From positions 1 through 64,000 of the forward strand of contig NZ_SOMN01000033.1 in NCBI RefSeq assembly GCF_004564235.1: a stretch of 64,000 bases of DNA, read 5' to 3'. Below, in pieces: positions 43,246-51,751 of the stretch (the stretch's first letter is position 1; the number at the start of each line of letters is the position of its first letter). Below the pieces are notes generated by a model. That model saw only the letters and a list, made by a program, of their open reading frames with translations. It was not told where the DNA came from and searched no databases. Both the position numbers and the translations under genes were made by a program. This DNA is from Cohnella luojiensis. GTDB taxonomy: Bacteria > Bacillota > Bacilli > Paenibacillales > Paenibacillaceae.

Positions 43246-44109
43246 ATGAATTCATCCATTCAACTGGAATTGTTCGTAAACAGGGTGATGGAGGAATTGG
43301 AGAAGAAGCTGTCCGAGTCTCCTCGGGAGCCGATGATAGATCATTCCAGTACCGAAACCGTCCACGCATCCGATCCCGACGTGGTTACGGTCAAAGTACC
43401 TCAGCCGAAATGGAAAGAAGGGTTGACGGAGCTAATCGAAAGCACGCCGGCGCGGATCGGGGTGTGGAGAACGGGAACGCGGCCGCTTACGAAGGAAATG
43501 CTCAAATTCCGTTGCGACCACGCAGCCGCCATCGATTCCATCTACGGCGAAGTGAACGCGAACCTATTGGATCGGCTAGGTTTGTTCGCGGTGGAGACGC
43601 GTTACGGAAATACGGAAAATTACTTGAAGCGACCGGACATGGGCCGAATCGTTACAGAAGCGGGAGTCGCGACGTTGCGGCAAGCTTGTAAACCGAAACC
43701 TCAAGTGCAGATCGTCGTGTCGGACGGATTAAGCGCCAACGCGATCGATTCGAATTTATCGGACGTATATCCTTCGTTGCTGGACTCCGTAGATGCCTAC
43801 GGATTGACGGCAGGTACTCCTTTTTTCGTCAAGGGAGGGCGGGTTGCGGTCATGGACCATATCGGGGAGCTGCTAGAGCCGGAAGTGCTCGTGTTATTGA
43901 TCGGGGAAAGGCCCGGTCTTGTTTCCTCTAAATCCATGAGCGCATACATGTGCTACCGGCCGCGTAACGGAACGGTGGAAAGCGATCGTACCGTTATTTC
44001 CAATATTCATCCGGGAGGAACTCCGCCCGTGGAAGCAGGAGCCTACATCGGCACGCTTGTACTTAAGATGCTAGAGCGGAAGGCAAGCGGCATTCATTTG
44101 GACGTATGA
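43246..44109 (+). CDS. eutC: Ethanolamine ammonia-lyase small subunit EutC
   Basis: A 287-residue cobalamin-binding subunit. The first ~60 residues are a variable, Ser/Pro-rich leader that often carries the shell-targeting helix (here ELFVNRVMEELEKKL). The conserved core includes ARIGVWRTGTRPLTKEML, LRFRCDHAAA-like (KFRCDHAAAID), VSDGLSANAID and LIGERPGLVSSKSMSAYM. The end GAYIGTLVLKMLERKASGI is standard. It partners with EutB as (EutBC)6. GGAAGGAAG precedes the ATG. Confidence 0.95.
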   Translation: MNSSIQLELFVNRVMEELEKKLSESPREPMIDHSSTETVHASDPDVVTVKVPQPKWKEGLTELIESTPARIGVWRTGTRPLTKEMLKFRCDHAAAIDSIYGEVNANLLDRLGLFAVETRYGNTENYLKRPDMGRIVTEAGVATLRQACKPKPQVQIVVSDGLSANAIDSNLSDVYPSLLDSVDAYGLTAGTPFFVKGGRVAVMDHIGELLEPEVLVLLIGERPGLVSSKSMSAYMCYRPRNGTVESDRTVISNIHPGGTPPVEAGAYIGTLVLKMLERKASGIHLDV

Positions 44110-44139
44110 CCGATAGATTCGGCAGAGGAGGTGGGGAGG

Positions 44140-44268
44140 ATGGCACTGGGGATCGGAATCGCATTGATCGCTGTCACGTGTTTGTTTGCGCTTTGGATCG
44201 TACGTCTTGCGGGCAATAACGTTCGCAATTTCGACGAGAGTAAACACGAGAGCTTCATTGGGAAGTAA
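44140..44268 (+). CDS. 42-residue single-pass membrane peptide before the permease
   Basis: A 42-codon gene behind a perfect AGGAGGT at the right distance. The peptide starts MALGIGIALIAVTCLFALWI, one membrane helix (residues about 3-21), then RLAGNNVRNFDESKHESF and GK, a short hydrophilic tail. It lies between eutC (30 nt upstream) and the APC permease (61 nt downstream). By position it could be a small accessory subunit of the permease, as known for some symporters. I do not recognise its family; both coding status and role are inferred. Confidence 0.65.
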   Translation: MALGIGIALIAVTCLFALWIVRLAGNNVRNFDESKHESFIGK

Positions 44269-44329
44269 ACAGGCCATGAAGATCAAGCACATGGAGGATA
44301 GTTGTGAAAATACCGAGGAGGGTAACAGT

Positions 44330-45892
44330 ATGAATACTCAAACCCATCACCATGAAAAAGACAAACAGGACTTGAATAAGTTCGGTTACGCGCAGGAGCT
44401 CCTTCGCAGCATGGGCGGTTTTTCTAACTTCGCGATTTCGTTCTCCATTATTTCCATTCTCACCGGTGCGGTTTCCCTTTACGGTCATGGATTAACCTAT
44501 GGCGGAGCAGGCATGATGGGCTTCGGATGGCCGCTCGTGGCTTTGTTCGTAATGATCGTCGCGGCATCGATGGCCGAGCTCGCTTCCGCCATCCCGACGG
44601 CGGGCGCTTTATATCACTGGGCGTCGATTCTGAAGAACAAGCGTTGGGGCTGGTACACCGCTTGGATCAACCTCATCGGACAGATCGGCATCGTTGCCGG
44701 AATCGACTACTCCGTTGCGCTCTTCGCCGATCCGTTGCTGTCGGATGTGTTCGGGTACAGCTCGACGAATACGACGATTCTGATCTGTTTCGCGGTGATC
44801 CTGTTAAGCCACGGCATCTTAAACCATGTCGGAATTCGCAGCGTTTCCAGGTTGAACGATTTCTCCGCTTGGTATCATATCGTCATCGTGATCGTATTGG
44901 TCGTGTCGCTGGCCTTTTTCTCCAAAGGCAGCTTAAACAGCGTAGACTATTTATTTAAAGTGGGGGAGACGTTCTCCGACAAGCCTTACATGTTCGCCTT
45001 CCTGATCGGTCTCTTGCAAGCGCAATGGACGTTCACGGGTTTCGACGCCTCCGCCCATACGATCGAAGAAACGGTTAATCCCCGCGTTCGGGCGCCTTGG
45101 GGTATTTTCACTTCCGTTGCTTATTCCTTCGTTTTCGGCTTCATCATGCTCGCCATCGTAACGCTGTCCATTCAAGATGCCGGCGCTGCGACAGGCGCGG
45201 ACAATGCTTTCATCTACGTCATCAGCGAAGCGCTCGGCGGCGACTTCGGCAGAGTTATCTTATGGCTAGTAACGGCGGCGATGTGGTTCTGCGGGCTGTC
45301 CTCGATCACTTCGTTCTCGCGGATGATGTATGCCTTCTCCCGCGACAAAGGGATGCCGTTCAGCAAGCAATGGGCGCAAATCTCCAAGAAATTCCGCACT
45401 CCTGCCAAAGCGATCTGGCTTTCGGTCGTGCTTTCCTTCTTGCTTGCTCTGATCGACTACATCATCAAGAGGAACAATCCGGATACGACTTATACGACGA
45501 TTGCCTTCTTAACCGCGGTGAGCGTCGTCGGCTTATATGTCGCTTACGGCATTCCGATCTTGTTGAAATTGATCGCGAAGTCGCAAGGGAAGTTCCAGGC
45601 GAAGCATCTTGGACCTTGGCATCTTGGAAAATACAGTGATATCATCGGGATCCTCGGACTCCTATGGATCGTCTTCATCTCGGTCATCATGGTCATCCCT
45701 CCTAATGAGATGGCCGGTTACGCGCTGGGCGGGATGATCATCGTACTGATCATCATGGATTTCGCTTATTACAAGAACCACTTCCCGGGTCCGCAAGCCG
45801 CGCTTGGCACGTCCATGGCTGAAATTCTCCGTCGGGAAAAAGAGTTGGAGAGCAACCCTTCCGGCGGATCGGGTATTTCTCATAACGGGTAA
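44330..45892 (+). CDS. APC superfamily permease, probable ethanolamine importer
   Basis: About 520 residues from the ATG at 44330 (GAGGAGGG 7 nt upstream; upstream in-frame ATGs lack such a site). It has about twelve membrane segments. The start FGYAQELLRSMGGFSNFAISF and the GALYHWASILKNKRWGWYTAW block are typical of the amino acid/choline transporter (ACT) group of the APC superfamily. No EutH is present; by position this permease most likely brings in ethanolamine (inference). It is the last gene of the operon and precedes a terminator. Confidence 0.85.
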   Translation: MNTQTHHHEKDKQDLNKFGYAQELLRSMGGFSNFAISFSIISILTGAVSLYGHGLTYGGAGMMGFGWPLVALFVMIVAASMAELASAIPTAGALYHWASILKNKRWGWYTAWINLIGQIGIVAGIDYSVALFADPLLSDVFGYSSTNTTILICFAVILLSHGILNHVGIRSVSRLNDFSAWYHIVIVIVLVVSLAFFSKGSLNSVDYLFKVGETFSDKPYMFAFLIGLLQAQWTFTGFDASAHTIEETVNPRVRAPWGIFTSVAYSFVFGFIMLAIVTLSIQDAGAATGADNAFIYVISEALGGDFGRVILWLVTAAMWFCGLSSITSFSRMMYAFSRDKGMPFSKQWAQISKKFRTPAKAIWLSVVLSFLLALIDYIIKRNNPDTTYTTIAFLTAVSVVGLYVAYGIPILLKLIAKSQGKFQAKHLGPWHLGKYSDIIGILGLLWIVFISVIMVIPPNEMAGYALGGMIIVLIIMDFAYYKNHFPGPQAALGTSMAEILRREKELESNPSGGSGISHNG

Positions 45893-45919
45893 GCAGAAGA
45901 AGAAAGTTGCGTTAGGCAG

Positions 45920-45966
45920 GGGCTGTCTCTAAGGTCGTCATTGACCTCGGTGACAGCTCATTTTCG
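45920..45966 (+). terminator. Terminator of the eut operon
   Basis: Outer stem GGCTGTC/GACAGCT with an inner GGTC/GACC stem (45921-45958), followed by CATTTTC. It lies 28 nt past the permease stop. Confidence 0.7.
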
Positions 45967-46059
45967 TACGTTCGCCTGTAATTTATTGAAGGGTATCTAT
46001 ATTAGTCCTGACGAACTATAATAAGAATTTGATCATTATCCAACTATGGGAGTCTAACG

Positions 46060-47004
46060 ATGAAATCTACGACAGAAAAAATATTTACCCACCCGCTCGG
46101 GATTATGGCGGCGGCGACGGGAGCGACGTTCCTATGGGGGAGCGCCTTTCCGATGATTAAATTAAGTTATGCGGAGCTTGAGATCGGGAAGGAAGAACTG
46201 TTCGAGCAAATCCTGTTCGCGGGTTATCGATTCATGCTCGCCGCCTTGCTAATTCTGCTGTTCATGAAGCTGTTAGGCAGAAATATCGGCTATCAGCGCG
46301 GATCGTTGCTCGGAGTAGCGCGTATCGGACTGTTCCAGACGTTGCTGCAATACGTGTTCTTCTATTACGGATTAAGCGGCTCGACTGGCGTACAGGGGTC
46401 GATTATCGCGGGAACGACTTCCTTTTTCCAGATGATTCTGGCGCATTACATGTATGCAAGCGATAAGATCTCGTTTCGCAAGGTCGTTGGACTTGTCGTC
46501 GGCTTTGCCGGCGTTGTCCTCGTTGGAGTCAGCAAGGGAACGCTGTCGCTTCAGTTCGGAGTTGCTGAAATTTGTTTACTGCTGGCGATGTTCTTCGGCG
46601 GACTCGGCAACGTTCTCTCGAAAAAAGAGTCGGAGCGCCTCGATATCCTCTATATGACCTCTTATCAGATGCTGTTCGGGGGACTGGTACTGGCGGTAAT
46701 CGGAGCTTGCGGCGCGGGAGTCATGCCATTCGATTTCACGTGGAGCGCCGCGTGGATGATATTATATCTCGCGGTGTTGTCGGCGCTTGGATTCGTGCTG
46801 TGGAACACGGTCATGAAGTACAACAAGGTGGGAAGCATCTCGATGTACTTATTCCTTATTCCCGTGTTCGGCGTCTTTCTATCCGCGGCGCTGCTGGAGG
46901 AAGAGCTTCATCTTTTCGTTTGGGCGGCGTTAGCGCTCGTCGTCGGCGGAATCGTCATCGTAAATCGGACGAAAGCGGTCCAAACGGTTGCCCGGAAGGA
47001 ATAA
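46060..47004 (+). CDS. EamA/DMT family transporter
   Basis: A 314-residue membrane protein with ten segments in two EamA repeats. The first repeat starts GATFLWGSAFPMIKLSY; the second contains FFGGLGNVLSKKESERLDIL and SALGFVLWNTVMKYNKVGS with the family end LIPVFGVFLSAALLEEELH. DMT exporters move amino acids, nucleobases or other metabolites; the substrate is unknown. Monocistronic; the plus-strand Gfo/Idh gene begins 141 bp later. Confidence 0.88.
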   Translation: MKSTTEKIFTHPLGIMAAATGATFLWGSAFPMIKLSYAELEIGKEELFEQILFAGYRFMLAALLILLFMKLLGRNIGYQRGSLLGVARIGLFQTLLQYVFFYYGLSGSTGVQGSIIAGTTSFFQMILAHYMYASDKISFRKVVGLVVGFAGVVLVGVSKGTLSLQFGVAEICLLLAMFFGGLGNVLSKKESERLDILYMTSYQMLFGGLVLAVIGACGAGVMPFDFTWSAAWMILYLAVLSALGFVLWNTVMKYNKVGSISMYLFLIPVFGVFLSAALLEEELHLFVWAALALVVGGIVIVNRTKAVQTVARKE

Positions 47005-47145
47005 AGTTGTTGATTATCGAAAATCTGAGGTATGCCTAGTACAAATGTCGGTCTACTTTGTGGTAATCTACTATCTAACGAAGGTTTCAAAGCACTGAGT
47101 TATCCGCTGTCGGGTGTTTGAGCCGGAGAAATGAGGAGGCTGGAA

Positions 47146-48165
47146 ATGAGCAAATTGAGAATAGCCGTTATAGGCTGCGGTTCGATCGCGAAATATCGTC
47201 ATATACCGGAATACGCAGGGAATCCTAACGTGGAGTTGGTCGCTTTTTGCGATCCGGTGTTGGAGCGGGCAGAGTCTTTTGCAGCTATCTACGGCGCACG
47301 CGCGTATCAAGATTACAAGAAGCTGCTGGAGGAAGTGAAGCCCGATGCGGTCAGCGTCTGCACTCCGAACTCACTGCATGCGCCGGTTTCGATTGCCGCG
47401 GCTAACGCAGGGGCTCATGTACTCGTTGAAAAACCGATGGCCGCATCGGAGACGGAAGGACTAGCCATGATCGAGGCAGCTAAGAGCAATAAAGTCGTCC
47501 TTATGGTGGGTCATAACCAGAGGTTGATGCCGCCTCATGTGAAGGCGAAAGAAATTCTGGATTCCGGCCGTCTTGGCCGTGTTCTTACTTTCCGCACTTC
47601 CTTCGGCCACCCGGGACCGGAGGGCTGGAGCGTCGACGGGCGCGAAAGCTGGTTTTTCCGCAAAGAAGAAGCCATTATGGGTGCGATGGGCGACCTTGGC
47701 GTACATAAGGCGGATTTGATCCGCTACCTGCTGAATGACGAAGTGGCGCAAGTGGCGGCTTTCATCGGAACGCTCGACAAACCGGGCGCCGATGTGGACG
47801 ACAACGCCGTCTGCACGCTTCGCATGCGGAGCGGCGTAATCGGATCGCTGGTGGCTAGCTGGACCTACTATAAAGGCGAAGACAACAGCACGGTGTTCTG
47901 GTGCGAGAACGGCGTCATGAAGATAGGCGCGCAAGATGGCGACCAGGTAATCGTGGAGCTGCGTAACGGGACGGAAGAGAGATATAAGGTGGGAGCCATT
48001 TCCACCAACGATAAGCAAGAGTCTAGCGGCGTTATCGATGCTTTTGTTCAGGCCGTCGTGACGGGAGAGCGGCCGATCATACCCGGAGAAGAAGGCTTAA
48101 GCTCGCTTCGGGTCATCTTGGCTGCGTTCGAATCTCAAGCGACAGGCAGAATCGTGACGTTGTAA
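47146..48165 (+). CDS. Gfo/Idh/MocA family oxidoreductase
   Basis: About 339 residues from the ATG at 47146 (GAGGAGG 6-8 nt upstream; the ATG at 47131 overlaps it). The N-terminal Rossmann domain begins LRIAVIGCGSIAKYRHIPEY and carries the catalytic-site motif VEKPMAAS near residue 95. The C-terminal domain has MGAMGDLGVHKADLIRYLL. It probably oxidises a sugar, inositol or related polyol with NAD(P); no sugar gene adjoins it on this side. A strong terminator follows. Confidence 0.9.
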   Translation: MSKLRIAVIGCGSIAKYRHIPEYAGNPNVELVAFCDPVLERAESFAAIYGARAYQDYKKLLEEVKPDAVSVCTPNSLHAPVSIAAANAGAHVLVEKPMAASETEGLAMIEAAKSNKVVLMVGHNQRLMPPHVKAKEILDSGRLGRVLTFRTSFGHPGPEGWSVDGRESWFFRKEEAIMGAMGDLGVHKADLIRYLLNDEVAQVAAFIGTLDKPGADVDDNAVCTLRMRSGVIGSLVASWTYYKGEDNSTVFWCENGVMKIGAQDGDQVIVELRNGTEERYKVGAISTNDKQESSGVIDAFVQAVVTGERPIIPGEEGLSSLRVILAAFESQATGRIVTL

Positions 48166-48180
48166 TAGGGTGAAAACAAG

Positions 48181-48222
48181 AGCGTCCACCTCAGAAAATG
48201 AGGCGGGCGCTATTCTATTTTT
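48181..48222 (+). terminator. Terminator after the Gfo/Idh gene
   Basis: A 7-bp AGCGTCC/GGGCGCT stem with an inner CCTC/GAGG stem (48181-48211), followed by ATTCTATTTTT. Confidence 0.85.
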
Positions 48223-48279
48223 CGGCTCCGTAGAGGTCAGCGGTTTGCGTCCGTCTGATCTGGTGGACGGGAACGATCT

Positions 48280-48858
48280 TCAGCTATGCGAGGAGTCCGC
48301 GAACCGATTGATCGCTATCGCGACGAACAGGCTGCGGGCGATCAGACTGGACATGCTCATGACGAGGTGAAGTCGGGTATTCTGAAGGACATGGTAGCCG
48401 AATAACCCGCCGACGTTCACGACTCCGGAGATATGGATGTCTCCGAAGGGGGTTAACGTTTTGTTTACCCCGGCGCCCGGGCGCAAGGGTCCATTGACGA
48501 TATGCACCGTCCCGATGCTGCCGACGCTCCCGAGACAAGCATCGATTCCTATGACGAACGGGTCATCCGTCGTGCGGAAGAGCTGCTCTAGCGTATCGTC
48601 GAGATTCATCGCATGAACGGGTTGCTCTAACGTGCCGTAAAGGTCGAACAAAGGGGAACGGTATTTGCTAAGCAGGGAGCCGGAAAGAGGTCCTAACGAA
48701 TCGCCGGTGCTTCGATCCGTTCCCACGCAGACGACAACGATCCGTTTGCTTAGAGGTAATAATCTGAACATGCTGCTCAGACGATTGGTGAGCCTCATGG
48801 ATGCGGCAGGATCGGTAAAGGCGACTTTCGCGTTTCTATCATTCAAGGGTGACGACAT
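48280..48858 (-). CDS. yyaC: Spore protease YyaC
   Basis: A 192-residue YyaC (DUF1256) protein, a GPR-like fold tied to sporulation. The core begins IVVVCVGTDRSTGDSLGPLS, followed by NLDDTL, FVIGIDACLGSVGSIGTVHI and GDIHISGVVNVGGLFGYHV, all conserved in the family (cited in part). The first ~35 residues are variable. GAGGTG precedes the ATG. It is transcribed toward the Gfo/Idh terminator. Confidence 0.92.
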   Translation of the reverse strand: MSSPLNDRNAKVAFTDPAASMRLTNRLSSMFRLLPLSKRIVVVCVGTDRSTGDSLGPLSGSLLSKYRSPLFDLYGTLEQPVHAMNLDDTLEQLFRTTDDPFVIGIDACLGSVGSIGTVHIVNGPLRPGAGVNKTLTPFGDIHISGVVNVGGLFGYHVLQNTRLHLVMSMSSLIARSLFVAIAINRFADSSHS

Positions 48859-49000
48859 TCACGCACCTCGCAAAGGCATTCTTTTCATCGTCTTCATTAG
48901 ACTTAGTCACAATGATACATTATGTATCTTGAAAGTGTTGTCGGTTTTTAGCGGCTGCACGGTGAAGAAAGTACTTTTTTTTCGACGTTATAAAAATAAT

Positions 49001-49044
49001 AAATCCCCGACAGCAAGATGCTGAAGGGGATTTATTTATTTTTC
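49001..49044. terminator. Orphan bidirectional terminator-like hairpin
   Basis: AAATCCCC/GGGGATTT arms (49001-49008 with 49026-49033) around a small CAGC/GCTG inner stem, with T-rich tails on both strands. No annotated gene reads into it from the plus side, so an unrecognised short transcript is possible. Confidence 0.6.
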
Positions 49045-49126
49045 TTTAGTTGGAGCTAGAACGAAGATAGTAGCGAAAGCGTATAAACTCCGCCGTCCGC
49101 GAGCAATTGGCGCCCTAAAACAGGAG

Positions 49127-49162
49127 AGGCTGTCCACCGTCTTCAATAACGGTGGACAGCCT
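49127..49162. terminator. Perfect 14-bp hairpin downstream of the small hypothetical gene
   Basis: Arms 49127-49140 and 49149-49162 are perfectly complementary with an 8-nt loop. It lies just past the stop of the minus-strand gene at 49169 and probably ends its transcript, though the U-tract is weak. Confidence 0.65.
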
Positions 49163-49168
49163 ATATAT

Positions 49169-49483
49169 TTACGCTAACGGCTTAGCGGCATACTCCATTT
49201 TTGCTGCATCAAGCATGGATTGCCAATTCTCAAAACTGGTTTCCCTCACGACATGCCGATCGAATAGTTCGCCATGCAGGTTGTTGATTTCCTCGTGCGA
49301 CTTGGCTGCGAAGTTGCCCTTCTGCAGAAATTCGTCGAAGCTCTTGAAGGATGAGCACTTGCTCATGAACGCTTCGTTAAATAATAGATCCAATGAAACG
49401 AGCTTGTTATCTTCCTCGACCGTTTTCTTGCCTTGTAATTCTAGCAGTAATTCCTCAAATGAAATTGGCTTCTGTTTTCTCAG
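49169..49483 (-). CDS. Small hypothetical protein, probable CTG start
   Basis: Unrecognised acidic protein of about 104 residues. Coding text continues upstream of the first TTG (49393): RKQKPISFEELLLELQGKK and TVEEDNKLVSLDLLFNEAF read cleanly back to a stop. The only start-like codon with a good ribosome binding site (GGGAGTGAT, 5 nt away) is a CTG at 49483. A shorter version from the TTG would be 74 residues. The rest is charged, with HEEINNLHGELFDRHVVRE and no membrane segment. Confidence 0.6.
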   Translation of the reverse strand: MRKQKPISFEELLLELQGKKTVEEDNKLVSLDLLFNEAFMSKCSSFKSFDEFLQKGNFAAKSHEEINNLHGELFDRHVVRETSFENWQSMLDAAKMEYAAKPLA

Positions 49484-49608
49484 GTCATATCACTCCCAAT
49501 TATGCTTTGCACTCCATCATACCATACCTCTGAAATATTAGATAATACCAAAGCTTAGGCGGTCGGATGCGAGGAACGTTGTCGAGCACGCCAGTTCGGT
49601 ATTAATAA

Positions 49609-50010
49609 TTACATCGCGCCAAGAATGAGGCCGGATATTACGAATCCCACAATATGGTAGCCGGCTGTGATCAGGAATAGAGCAAAAGAATGGTTTTCAA
49701 AAAGATAGTTCATGCCGATTTTAGCGCTAACGGCTACTCCGAGAAGCAGGCCTATGTACAATCCGTAATCCATGCGACTATCCGTCAACGTTAGAAGCAA
49801 TGCCAGAATCCATACGCCGACCAGCACCGTCAATGCGGTCAGGATATAGGTTAGAGGATTCCCTCCGGACATTTCTTCCATTTTCAAGCCTACTTGTTTG
49901 GCCCAAGCCTTACCGAATAATACCGGTGAATACCAAAGAAATCCTAGCACCATCGTTGCAATAGTCGCAATAAACACTGCCCAGTAGTTTATCTCATCGA
50001 AATGAAACAT
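49609..50010 (-). CDS. DUF1761 family membrane protein
   Basis: A 133-residue protein from the ATG at 50010, chosen for GGAGGT 6 nt upstream. Four membrane segments; the start INYWAVFIATIATMVLGFLWYSPVLFGKAW and the end ITAGYHIVGFVISGLILG (cited in part) match the DUF1761 family, which has no known function. The gene follows the AraC-type regulator on the same strand after 49 bp. Confidence 0.82.
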   Translation of the reverse strand: MFHFDEINYWAVFIATIATMVLGFLWYSPVLFGKAWAKQVGLKMEEMSGGNPLTYILTALTVLVGVWILALLLTLTDSRMDYGLYIGLLLGVAVSAKIGMNYLFENHSFALFLITAGYHIVGFVISGLILGAM

Positions 50011-50059
50011 TGTGTAACCTCCATTAAGTTGGTCGCGTTTTCGCGCTGAATTCATCATA

Positions 50060-50944
50060 TCATAAAGGTTTACCGATGGAATCCCTGAAAGTCCCCGGAG
50101 TGCATCCCATTTGCTGCTTGAAGGTTTTGGAGAAGTGGAACACATCGGCAAAGCCGCAGTATTCCGCGATTTCGGCCATAGTGTTAGAGGTTGTCTTCAA
50201 TAGTTCTTGCGCATACTGAAGTCGAAGAGAAATTAAATATTGATGCGGAGGGAAACCGAAGCGACGGCGGAACACCTCTCGAAACCGGGAGGGAGACAAG
50301 TGGGCGCGCTTCGCCATAGTTTCAATGGATATAGACTCTGCCAAGTGCAACGATAGATAGGAATCTACCCAATCCAGACGATGCTGCCCGGGGGCATCCC
50401 CTCTCGTAGCGCTGCTATGATCGAGAATGATGGCATGGATGAGCTGCGAGCCTAGCACTTGAGCCTCGAGCATACGCAACGGATCGGGAGAGAGCCAGGA
50501 ATCGATCATTTTTAACAATAAGTCGGCGTACAGATGCGGCGACTTAAGCTGAAGCTTGACGGGAATATTCATGCCCTCGAGATCATTTAGTCTAGGCTGC
50601 ATCAGATGCTGGTAAGAGGATAAGTCGAGTTGCCCGGGCTTAGTGGGAAAGCTTTTCTCCCGCTCGGGATGAAAGAAGATATCCATATGCACGAAGGGGG
50701 TTTCATTGTCGCCCGGAGATCGCAAATCGTGAGTCGTTCCGGGCTGGAGCAAACAAAACTCCCCTTCCGAGAAGCGATAATCGACTCCGTCGGCGACAAC
50801 CTGCAGCTGCCCCTTGCGAATATAAATCAATAAATAATCAAGCAGTTTCCGTGAGGGGAGATAGTAGGCAGACCTTACGGCGTAGTCGGATTCGCGGATA
50901 TAGGGAACGAGCGGCTGGCTTTGGTTTAGTTGAAAAAGGTTCAT
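50060..50944 (-). CDS. AraC family transcriptional regulator
   Basis: About 294 residues from the ATG at 50944 with AAGGTGA upstream. The N-terminal cupin-like domain (about residues 15-150) has FSEGEFCLLQPGTTHDL and FVHMDIFFHPE, typical of sugar-sensing AraC proteins. The C-terminal region holds two helix-turn-helix units, ESISIETMAKRAHLSPSRF and TMAEIAEYCGFADVFHFSKTF, with the usual end GCTPGTFRDS. It is divergent from the truncated PhyH gene, its likely former target. Confidence 0.9.
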   Translation of the reverse strand: MNLFQLNQSQPLVPYIRESDYAVRSAYYLPSRKLLDYLLIYIRKGQLQVVADGVDYRFSEGEFCLLQPGTTHDLRSPGDNETPFVHMDIFFHPEREKSFPTKPGQLDLSSYQHLMQPRLNDLEGMNIPVKLQLKSPHLYADLLLKMIDSWLSPDPLRMLEAQVLGSQLIHAIILDHSSATRGDAPGQHRLDWVDSYLSLHLAESISIETMAKRAHLSPSRFREVFRRRFGFPPHQYLISLRLQYAQELLKTTSNTMAEIAEYCGFADVFHFSKTFKQQMGCTPGTFRDSIGKPL

Positions 50945-51072
50945 TTGATTCACCTTATGGTCAGTCAGATTATACAAATGAGTAAATCATTACATACAAT
51001 GACTCGTCTGTCAAAACCGCTTATATTTAAGTTATTAATAACGATATTCTTATTCCTAGCGGAGGGACGATT

Positions 51073-51729
51073 ATGAAACCCATTCATGAATTGCCGGAAT
51101 TGGACAATGAACATTTGCTGCCGTCCGAACAAGTCGTCAACTATGCGAGAGACGGACATACCTTGGTTAGGGGACTCGCCAAACCGGATGAAATCTCCGT
51201 ATATCGAACGATCATTAGCGATCTGGTGCGAGAGCACAATTATCAGACGAAGCCGGTCCATGAACGGGATACTTATGGTAAAGCTTTCATCCAAATCGGT
51301 AATCTCTGGCAGATGAGCGATGCGGTTAAGAAGTTTGTGTTGGCACGCCGGTTTGCCAAAGTGGCCGCGGAATTAATGGGAGTATCCGGCGTTCGCATTT
51401 ACCACGACCAAGCCTTGTTCAAAGAGCCGGGGGGAGGACATACTCCGTGGCACCAAGACCAAATTTACTGGCCCTTGGATACGGATAAAACGATAACGAT
51501 GTGGATGCCGCTTGTCCCCGTCTCGGAAGAAGTCGGTTCGATGACGTTCGCTTCCGCTTCCCATAAGCATGGGTATATATCCAAGCAAGTGATTTCCGAT
51601 GAATCTCACAGTACCTTGAAGCAATATATCGAGAGCAAAGGCTTGGAGACCGTCAATTATGGTGCACTGTCAGCCGGAGACGCAACTTTTCATGCAGGGT
51701 GGACGTTGCACAGCCCCTTTCTTTCTTGA
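51073..51729 (+). pseudogene. 3'-truncated phytanoyl-CoA dioxygenase (PhyH) family gene
   Basis: 218 codons of a 2-oxoglutarate/Fe(II) dioxygenase. GGAGGG precedes the ATG. The iron ligands are visible as HTPWHQDQIYWPL (His127, Asp129) and the distal HAGWTLHS (His207), but the reading frame ends eleven residues later in SPFLS. Relatives continue for several tens of residues past this His, including the 2-oxoglutarate-binding Arg. No continuation occurs in other frames. DNA composition changes at the same place, so the gene was probably cut when the downstream cluster was joined here. Confidence 0.7.
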
Positions 51730-51751
51730 TTTAACAAAGGAGTGTAAATTC

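Larger units (their letters stand above)
48859..49168. other. 310-bp gene-free region with two hairpins
   Basis: No convincing coding sequence. It holds the yyaC promoter side, an orphan terminator-like hairpin (49001-49040) and a second perfect hairpin (49127-49162). Confidence 0.6.
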
